Source of the DNA: DATCLS01 sp035296625
Lineage (GTDB): Bacteria; Actinomycetota; Acidimicrobiia; Acidimicrobiales; VFJN01
DNA length: 64,000 bases
Assembly (NCBI GenBank): GCA_035296625.1
Contig: DATHAO010000001.1
Location: 1-64,000, forward strand
Direction: 5' to 3'
Shown here in pieces: positions 58,523 to 64,000 of the stretch. The translations under genes were made by a program, and so were the position numbers. The notes under the pieces were generated by a model. The model saw only the letters and a list, made by a program, of their open reading frames with translations, ran no database searches and was not told where the DNA came from. Each line of letters starts with the position of its first letter. Position 1 is the stretch's first letter.

Positions 58523-58795
58523 TCAGCTCCTACGGCGGGGCTTGCGGTCGACGGCGTCGAGCACGAGGAGGAGCAGGGCGGCGCCCACGAACGCCACGAG
58601 GATGGACCCGAGGTCGAACTCGTCGAACGTGCTGGCCTCGTCGCCCGTGGCGAAGCGGAACAGCGCCCCGCCGAGTAGCGCCCCGATGATGCCGACGGCG
58701 ATCGTGCCGAGGCACCCCCGCTTCTTCGACCTCGTGGCCATGCGCGCCAGGCCACCAGCGATCAACCCCACGAGTAGCCACCCGACGACGCCCAC
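58523..58795 (-). CDS. GlsB/YeaQ/YmgE-family small membrane protein
   Basis: 90 residues with three membrane helices (VVGWLLVGLIAGGLARM, GCLGTIAVGIIGALLGGALF, ILVAFVGAALLLLVLDAV), the usual layout of the transglycosylase-associated/GlsB family linked to envelope stress. GTG start with TAGCGT 6 nt upstream. Confidence 0.88.
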   Translation of the reverse strand: MGVVGWLLVGLIAGGLARMATRSKKRGCLGTIAVGIIGALLGGALFRFATGDEASTFDEFDLGSILVAFVGAALLLLVLDAVDRKPRRRS

Positions 58796-58904
58796 GCTGC
58801 GACGCTACCTCGGCGCACCTGCGGGTCGCCGTCGGCGTCGGCCGCTGGCACGACGCCTGCCCACCCGACGCAGGGCCCTGGGGGTACAGGCGGCGGGGGA
58901 TCGC

Positions 58905-59378
58905 TCAGGCGGCGTCGGACCGGGAGGCCGGGCGGTTGGCGTGGCGGCGCAGGGAGAGCCGGGCGGCGTCGGCCGGGAGGGGACCGGTGGCGTCGTCGGC
59001 TGGGGCAGGCGTGCGAGCGGCCCGAGACGTCGAGGGGGCGGGGTCGGGCGCACCGAGACCCGCATGGGCAGCACCGGCGGCGGCGTGCGCGCCTGCCGGA
59101 GGGGACGTGGAAGAAGCAGCGGTCGCCGTCGCCAGCCGGCGCCGGGCGGCCTCTGCGATCGAACCGGGACGGGCGGCCGCACCGGGACCGGGGCCCGCGC
59201 CGGCGGCGACACGGCCGGCAGGCACCGGGTCGCCACCGGGAGGGTCTTGTGAGCGGGCCCGGCGACCGGCCGCCAGGGCCGCACGGGCTTCGGACAGCCC
59301 CCGGCGCCCGACCCGGCGCGTGCGCTCGTCGAGCCGCCAGTCGGGCTGGGTGTCGATGAGGGTGAGCTGCTTCGTCAT
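58905..59378 (-). CDS. Small Ala/Pro/Arg-rich protein with LTLIDTQPDWRLDE start
   Basis: 157 residues. The first 45 (MTKQLTLIDTQPDWRLDERT, RRVGRRGLSEARAALAAG) look conserved and helical; the rest is disordered Pro/Ala/Gly. GATGAT ends 6 nt before the ATG and TGTCACAC stands 8 nt further up, so it may belong to the same damage-type promoter group as recQ. Its helix loosely resembles that of the protein at 12623-12850. Function unknown. Confidence 0.6.
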   Translation of the reverse strand: MTKQLTLIDTQPDWRLDERTRRVGRRGLSEARAALAAGRRARSQDPPGGDPVPAGRVAAGAGPGPGAAARPGSIAEAARRRLATATAASSTSPPAGAHAAAGAAHAGLGAPDPAPSTSRAARTPAPADDATGPLPADAARLSLRRHANRPASRSDAA

Positions 59379-59384
59379 GACCCC

Positions 59385-59406
59385 ATCATCGTGAGGGGGT
59401 GTGACA
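59385..59406 (-). promoter_or_regulatory. TGTCACAC-N8-GATGAT promoter, variant
   Basis: Minus strand: TGTCACAC (59406-59399), 8 nt, GATGAT (59390-59385), 6 nt, ATG. First base of the -10 hexamer is G instead of T. Otherwise identical in layout to the other three sites. Confidence 0.45.
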
Positions 59407-59477
59407 TTTTGGGCGTGCGAGCCGGCGGCGCCCGCGGACCGCCGATCAGCGGGGTGTGACGGCGTCCACCACGACGC

Positions 59478-60866
59478 TCACCAGGGCGTTGCCGGGGCCA
59501 CCAGCGGCCACGGCCGCTCGCGCTCCACGACCCGGGCCAGGTCGAGCAGCACGGCGTCAGCGTGGTGGCGTCCGATGATTTGCATGCCCACAGGGAGGCC
59601 CTCGACCGGTTCAACAGGGATCGAGATCGCCGGGTTCCCCACGATGTTGGCGGGGATCGTGAGCGCGCCGTTGTTCTCGGGTCCCACCGAGCGGTCGCCG
59701 ACCCGGGTGTTCAGCCCGATGTCGGCCGGGAACGCCACGTCGGGGTTCGTGGCGCAGATGACGAGGTCCACCTCGTCGAACAAGGCGGCCATGCGCTCGT
59801 TGGCCTCGATGCGCTGGGCCTCGACCCGGGCGGCGAGGTCGAGGTCGAACACCTGGGACGCCATGTCGAGTCCGAAGGCCATCTCGAGCGTCATGTCGTC
59901 CTTGCAGTCGGGCCAGCGGTCGCCGAGCAGGCGCCGGATCTGGGACAGGTTCGACATCGCCCACTCGTAGCCGAGGCCCGGCAGGCGGACGGGCACGTCG
60001 ACGAACCGCAGGCCGGCGTCCGCCGCGAGGGCCTCGGCCGCTGCCCGCACCGACGCCTCCACCTCGGGGCGCAGCACGGCGTTGCCCAGGTCGGGGGCGA
60101 TGACGACCCGCAGGCCGCGCAGGTCCTGGGTGTCGAGGTCACGCTCCCATCCCTCGACCCGGGGCAGGCTGTAGGGATCGCGGGCGTCGTAGCCGGCACA
60201 CACGTCGTACCAGCGGGCCACGTCGCGCACCGACCGGGCCAGGCAGCCGATCACGACGGTCAGCGGCGCGATCTCGGTGCGCGGACCTCGGGGGATGCGG
60301 CCCGCCGTGCCCTTCATCCCCACCAGGCCGCAGAATCCGGCGGGGATGCGGATCGACCCGCCGCCGTCGCCCCCGGTGGCGATGGGTAGCAGCCCGCCCG
60401 CCACGGCCGCCGCCGATCCGCCCGACGACCCGCCGGCCGTGCGACCCTCCTGCCAAGGATTGTGCGTGACGCCGTGGAGCTTGGTCAGTGACACGTTGAG
60501 GCCGCCGAACTCGCTCGCCGTGGTCAGTCCCATCTTCGTCACGCCAGCGGCCTCGAGCCGGCTCACCATCGTGGAGGTGTGGGCGGCGGTCTCGTCCGCG
60601 AACACGAGGCTCGCCTCGGTGGCCGGCCATCCGGTGACCTGGTCGAGCTCCTTGATGCCGAGCGGCACGCCGCCGAACGGCAGCGCCACGTCGGCCCGAT
60701 CGGCGGCCGCCACGGCGCCCTCACCGTCGACGAAGGCCAGCGCGTTCAGCCGGCTGGCGTCGATGGCGGCGAGCGAGGCTTCGACCTCGTCCGTGGGACT
60801 GCGCTGGCCGGAGCGGAACGCTTCTGTCAGCGAGCAGGCGTCCCCGGACCACGGTGTCGCACCCAT
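59478..60866 (-). CDS. Amidase-signature-family hydrolase
   Basis: 462 residues. Catalytic Lys in VPLGIKELDQ, the Gly/Ser core GRTAGGSSGGSAAAVAGGLL with the cis-Ser, and GGDGGGSIRIPAGFCGLVG with the nucleophile Ser; usual enzymes have GTD rather than GGD at the last site. Length normal. It hydrolyses a carboxamide; a glutamyl-tRNA amidotransferase role is unlikely because no partner genes are near. ATG 60866 with CAGACT 7 nt upstream. Divergent from the thioesterase. Confidence 0.87.
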   Translation of the reverse strand: MGATPWSGDACSLTEAFRSGQRSPTDEVEASLAAIDASRLNALAFVDGEGAVAAADRADVALPFGGVPLGIKELDQVTGWPATEASLVFADETAAHTSTMVSRLEAAGVTKMGLTTASEFGGLNVSLTKLHGVTHNPWQEGRTAGGSSGGSAAAVAGGLLPIATGGDGGGSIRIPAGFCGLVGMKGTAGRIPRGPRTEIAPLTVVIGCLARSVRDVARWYDVCAGYDARDPYSLPRVEGWERDLDTQDLRGLRVVIAPDLGNAVLRPEVEASVRAAAEALAADAGLRFVDVPVRLPGLGYEWAMSNLSQIRRLLGDRWPDCKDDMTLEMAFGLDMASQVFDLDLAARVEAQRIEANERMAALFDEVDLVICATNPDVAFPADIGLNTRVGDRSVGPENNGALTIPANIVGNPAISIPVEPVEGLPVGMQIIGRHHADAVLLDLARVVERERPWPLVAPATPW

Positions 60867-60985
60867 GGCCGGCAGTCTGGCGGACCGGCGCCCGTCGCGG
60901 CAGCCGGGTGCGCGGACGACCACGCAGCGCCCCGGCCACGGAACGGTGTGCGTCGCCGGGACGGCTCCGCCGTACAGTCGCCCGG

Positions 60986-61789
60986 ATGGACGCGCGGCGA
61001 TGGCTCGGCCTGCAGCCCACCCACAACCCCATGCGCTGGGTCCTTCCCGTGACCCCGGGCATCTCCGCGGCGGGCCAGTTCCTCTTCGGCGGGTGCGCGC
61101 TGGGCGCCGCTATCGCCGCCATGGAGAACGTGACGGAGCGGCCGGTCGTGTGGGCCACGGCGCAGTACCTGTCCTACGCGACGCCACCGTCGATGCTGGA
61201 CCTCGACGTCACGATCGCGGTGGCCGGCAACAGCATCACGCAGGCCCGGGTGGTGGGCCACGTGGCCGATACCGAGATCGTGACCGTCAACGCCGCGCTC
61301 GGTGACCGCAAGCTCGACGAGGAGGGCACATGGTCGGTGATGCCGGCCGTGCCGTCCCCCGAGGAGTGCCAGCCGCGCGGCCTACGGTCCCCGGGCACCG
61401 AGTCCATCATGAACCGCATCGACGTGCGCCTCGCCTCGGCCCGTGCCTGGGACGACCTCGACGGCGACCCGATGCCCGAGGGCCGCTCGGTGCTCTGGGC
61501 CCGGGTGCCCGACCTGCTCGAGCTGTCCTCGGCGGCGAGCCTGGCGATCCTCGGCGACTATGTGCCCTTCGGCATCGGCCAGGCGCTCGGCCGGGTCGGC
61601 GGCGGCAACAGCCTCGACAACACGCTGCGGGTCTACCGACTGGTGCCGACCGAGTGGGTGTTGCTCGACATCCGCATCCAGGCCGTTGCGCGGGGCTTCG
61701 GCCACGGCGTCGTGCACCAGTGGGCCCAGGACGGCGCGTTGCTCGCCACGGCCAGCCAGTCGACCATCGTCCGCCTCGGCATGCCCTGA
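60986..61789 (+). CDS. Acyl-CoA thioesterase (TesB-like double hot-dog)
   Basis: 267 residues. Two hot-dog halves: FLFGGCALGAAIAAMENVTE, TAQYLSYATPPSMLDLDVTI in the first; VLWARVPDLLELSSAASLAI, LGDYVPFGIGQALG and VHQWAQDGALLATASQ in the second. This is the acyl-CoA thioesterase II pattern found in actinobacterial lipid metabolism. ATG with TACAGT 7 nt upstream. An LLM oxidoreductase gene follows in the same direction after 99 nt. Confidence 0.85.
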   Translation: MDARRWLGLQPTHNPMRWVLPVTPGISAAGQFLFGGCALGAAIAAMENVTERPVVWATAQYLSYATPPSMLDLDVTIAVAGNSITQARVVGHVADTEIVTVNAALGDRKLDEEGTWSVMPAVPSPEECQPRGLRSPGTESIMNRIDVRLASARAWDDLDGDPMPEGRSVLWARVPDLLELSSAASLAILGDYVPFGIGQALGRVGGGNSLDNTLRVYRLVPTEWVLLDIRIQAVARGFGHGVVHQWAQDGALLATASQSTIVRLGMP

Positions 61790-61888
61790 CCCGCGACAGC
61801 GCCGGACGGACCGTGACGGCGCACCGCCCCGTGCCGTGCCCTGATTCGAGGACGGGACGACGCGGGCACTCTGTGACAGCATCCCGTC

Positions 61889-62854
61889 ATGGAGCGCTAC
61901 GGCATGACCATCCCGTTCGACGGCGTCCCGCTGCACGCGCAGCGCGACTGGGTGGTCGAGCTGGCCGACCTGGGCTACACCGACGTCTGGTCGTCCGAGG
62001 CGAACGGTGCCGACGCGTTCACCCCGCTCACCCTCGCATCGGTGTGGGCGCCGTCCCTCCGCCTCGGCACGGCGATCGTGCCGGCATTCACCCGGGGTCC
62101 GGCCTGCTTGGCCCAGAGCGTCGGCTCCGTCGCCCAGGCCGCGCCGGGCCGTCTCGCCCTCGGGGTCGGCACGTCGTCGAACGTCATCGTCGAGGGCTGG
62201 AACGACATCCCCTTCGAGCGGCCCTACCAGCGCACCCGCGACATCGTCCGCTTCCTGCGCAAGGCGCTCACCGGCGAGAAGGTCACCGAGCAGTACGAGA
62301 CGTTCTCGGTCCGCAGCTTCACGCTCGGTGTCGTCCCCGAGCAGCCTGTGCCGCTCCTGATCGCCGCCCTGCGCGAGGGCATGTTGCGCCTCGCCGGCCG
62401 CGAGGGCGACGGCGCGATCGTGAACTGGCTCTCCGCCGACGACGTCTCCACCGTGGTTCCCGTGGTGCAGGACGCCGCGGGTGGGGCCCCGCGCGAGGTC
62501 GTGGCCCGCATCTTCGTGGCCCCGACGGAGAACGGCGACGCCGTGCGGGCGATGGGGCGCTACGCCATCGCGGCCTACCTCAACGTGCCCGTCTACGCGG
62601 CGTTCCACGAGTGGCTCGGCCGGGGCGACCAGCTCGGCGACATGTGGCGGCTCTGGAAGGAGGGCGATCGGAAGGCCGCGCTGGCGGCCATCCCCGACTC
62701 GCTCGTCGACGACCTGATCGTGTGGGGATCGCCCGAGGACTGCCGCGGGCACATCGCTCGCTACGTCGCCAACGGCGTGACCACCCCCGCCCTCGCGCTG
62801 CTGCCGTTCGGCTACGACACACGCCAGGCGATACGCGATCTCGCACCCCGATGA
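61889..62854 (+). CDS. LLM-class (F420-type) flavin-dependent oxidoreductase
   Basis: 321 residues. TIM-barrel luciferase-like enzyme: LADLGYTDVWSSEANGADAF, LRLGTAIVPAFTRGPACLAQ, RLALGVGTSSNVIVEGWNDI, PLLIAALREGMLRLAGREGD, GSPEDCRGHIARYVANGVTT. The pattern matches F420-dependent members rather than FMN monooxygenases. Substrate unknown, possibly a CoA ester or aldehyde given the neighbours. ATG with CAGCAT 6 nt upstream. Confidence 0.87.
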   Translation: MERYGMTIPFDGVPLHAQRDWVVELADLGYTDVWSSEANGADAFTPLTLASVWAPSLRLGTAIVPAFTRGPACLAQSVGSVAQAAPGRLALGVGTSSNVIVEGWNDIPFERPYQRTRDIVRFLRKALTGEKVTEQYETFSVRSFTLGVVPEQPVPLLIAALREGMLRLAGREGDGAIVNWLSADDVSTVVPVVQDAAGGAPREVVARIFVAPTENGDAVRAMGRYAIAAYLNVPVYAAFHEWLGRGDQLGDMWRLWKEGDRKAALAAIPDSLVDDLIVWGSPEDCRGHIARYVANGVTTPALALLPFGYDTRQAIRDLAPR

Positions 62855-62934
62855 CAGCTCAGGGGGTGACACCAGGGTTCGTCCGGGGGTTATCCCCCTC
62901 GTGAAAGGCGATCGCCGTCCGTAGCGTGTTCGTC

Positions 62935-62976
62935 ATGGTGGTGGGTGCGAGCCGGCGGGTCGGGACGGGGCGATGA
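62935..62976 (+). CDS. Possible 13-residue leader peptide coupled to the DedA gene
   Basis: ATG at 62935 with TAGCGT 7 nt upstream opens a frame MVVGASRRVGTGR and stops with a TGA that overlaps the DedA ATG (ATGA). If the mRNA starts at this ATG, ribosomes would read the short frame first and reinitiate. Basic C-terminal residues may matter. No direct proof that it is translated. Confidence 0.4.
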   Translation: MVVGASRRVGTGR

Positions 62977-63608
62977 TCAGCCTCGACCTGCTCGCCGACC
63001 TGGCTGCGCTCGCCTACCTCGTCATCTTCGTGATGGCGGCGCTCGACGTGATGATCCCGATCCTGCCGAGCGAGACCGCGGTCGTGCTCGGCGGCGTGCT
63101 GGCGTGGCAGGGGCGCCTGAACCTCGGGGCCGTCGTGGTCGTGGCGGCCGCCGGCGCAATCCTCGGTGACCATCTCTCCTACGGCATCGGGCGCGGGACC
63201 GAGCGGCTGGGCCGGGCCGAGCGCCGCACCGCCAGCCGGAAGATCGACCGATTGCAGACCTGGGCCTCGCACAAGCTCGACAGGCACGGGCCGGTCGTGC
63301 TGATCGTGGCCCGCTTCATCCCCGGTGGGCGCACGGCCAGCACGTTCGTGAGCGGCAGGCTCGCCTACCCGCTGGCACGGTTCACCCCGGTCACAGTGCT
63401 GGCCGGCTTCCTGTGGGCGGGCTTCGGCTCGGCCCTCGGCTACCTGGGTGGCACCACGTTCCACGACAACACGCTGCTGGCCACGGCCCTCGGCGTGGCG
63501 GTCGGCGCGGCCGTGGCGGCGCTCGTCGAGCTGGTCATGTCGCGGGTCGGCCACAAACCGGCGGTCGAGGAGCCGCCGGACGACGCCAGCGGCGAGCTCG
63601 CCGCCTGA
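62973..63608 (+). CDS. DedA-family membrane protein
   Basis: 211 residues. DedA/SNARE-associated features: IPILPSETAVVLGGVLAWQG, GAILGDHLSYGIGRG, and FIPGGRTASTFVSGRLAYPL, where the FxPGxR motif is needed for function in this family. Several membrane or re-entrant helices, and a short acidic C-terminal tail. DedA proteins move lipids such as undecaprenyl phosphate or phosphatidylethanolamine across the membrane. A partial ribosome site GGGACGGGG lies before the ATG; see the overlapping short frame upstream. Confidence 0.87.
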   Translation: MISLDLLADLAALAYLVIFVMAALDVMIPILPSETAVVLGGVLAWQGRLNLGAVVVVAAAGAILGDHLSYGIGRGTERLGRAERRTASRKIDRLQTWASHKLDRHGPVVLIVARFIPGGRTASTFVSGRLAYPLARFTPVTVLAGFLWAGFGSALGYLGGTTFHDNTLLATALGVAVGAAVAALVELVMSRVGHKPAVEEPPDDASGELAA

Positions 63609-63660
63609 CCACCGGGCACGCCGGCGGGACGCGGCGCCTCGTCGCCCGGACGCAGCCGAC

Positions 63661-64000
63661 TCAGCGCGGCGTCGGCACCGGGGTCGGCACCGGGACCCGC
63701 TCACCGCCGCCCTCGGTCGGCGGCGTCCCGCCCCGCGCCAGGTCGATCAGCGCGACGAGCTCGGCGGCGTCGGGCCTGCCGGTCTCATCGCTCGTGGGCC
63801 CGCCGCCGCCGACCAGCTCGGCGGCCAGGCCCGCCAGGTCGTCGAACGTCGTGGCCCTCTCGACGGCCATTGGGTGCCGGCCGAGCAGCTCGGCGAGCGC
63901 CGCCACCGTGCCCGCCAGGCGCACGTCCGGGCTGGCCTCGTCGAACGAGGGAACGAGGTCGGCGGCGCGGAGCGGCACGGTCTGCTCGACGACCACACCG
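63661..64000 (-). CDS. C-terminal fragment of YfbK-like von Willebrand A protein (5' end outside window)
   Basis: The frame is open to the right edge. The visible 113 residues match the C-terminal part of YfbK-like VWA lipoproteins: FDEASPDVRLAGTVAALAEL, LLGRHP, TTFDDLAGLAAELVGG, and AELVALIDLARGG, followed by a Pro-rich end (VPVPTPVPTPR). The VWA domain itself would be outside. Converges with the DedA gene. Assignment rests on a short piece. Confidence 0.55.
   Translation of the reverse strand, partial: GVVVEQTVPLRAADLVPSFDEASPDVRLAGTVAALAELLGRHPMAVERATTFDDLAGLAAELVGGGGPTSDETGRPDAAELVALIDLARGGTPPTEGGGERVPVPTPVPTPR

Overview
The window is high-GC DNA (third codon positions are almost all G or C) from an actinobacterium. 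The evidence is mycothiol-linked enzymes (an Mca-type amidase and a mycothiol-dependent isomerase-like protein), an LLM-class F420-type oxidoreductase, an ImuA-ImuB-DnaE2 mutasome with an actinobacterial LexA box, class III cyclase remains, PPK2 and an RskA-like anti-sigma factor. The gene mix resembles the class Acidimicrobiia (inference). About 55 protein genes are packed tightly on both strands. No tRNA, rRNA, CRISPR array, insertion sequence or prophage was seen, and no stretch over 300 bases lacks a gene or gene remnant.

Layout. 1-5200: cyclase tail, SDR, GH38 alpha-mannosidase and a SET-domain protein. 5300-12850 (minus strand): a sugar-transport and signalling cluster made of a small basic protein, an unusual XylG-like ABC ATPase/GAF/histidine kinase fusion, an OmpR-family regulator, and xylF-xylG-xylH. 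GTTCAC repeats resembling an actinobacterial PHO box lie in front of xylF. 13000-19300: a large regulator with an N-terminal LuxR-type HTH and an NB-ARC-like ATPase, a cyclase-family hydrolase, PPK2, a small conserved protein and RNase HII. 19300-23100: ECF sigma and anti-sigma factor, divergent from a DUF4397 surface protein and a class F sortase. 23100-30100: isomerase-like protein, a two-gene arginine-to-proline route, an Nfu-N domain protein with a long Pro/Glu tail, glutamate dehydrogenase and an unknown protein. 30100-41900: DNA-damage region with imuA, imuB, dnaE2 and a RecQ-like helicase fused to a phosphoribosyltransferase-like domain. BI-1, a PadR regulator and two decayed genes sit between imuB and dnaE2. 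41900-52400: ceramidase-like protein, a repeat-bearing membrane protein, PEBP lipoprotein, MgtE-core transporter, unknown lipoprotein, PhoU/TrkA-C protein, SPFH and NfeD proteins. 52500-64000: Mca-type amidase, a frameshifted gene, SCP2-like protein, YdjC-like protein, thermonuclease, thiolase, GlsB, a small protein, amidase, thioesterase, LLM oxidoreductase, DedA and the tail of a YfbK-like protein.

Start sites follow two patterns. Many genes have a TAnnnT hexamer ending 6-9 nt before the start codon and no Shine-Dalgarno sequence, as expected for leaderless mRNAs; this was used to pick starts. Others have a clear AGGAG-type site. A recurring TGTCACAC-N8-TAnnnT promoter stands in front of several genes including recQ and the thermonuclease. 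It has the spacing of the RecA-independent damage promoter (PafBC/RecA-NDp) of other actinobacteria, so two damage regulons (LexA and PafBC-like) may meet here.

The most distinctive item is the ABC ATPase-histidine kinase fusion encoded beside its own sugar transporter and response regulator.
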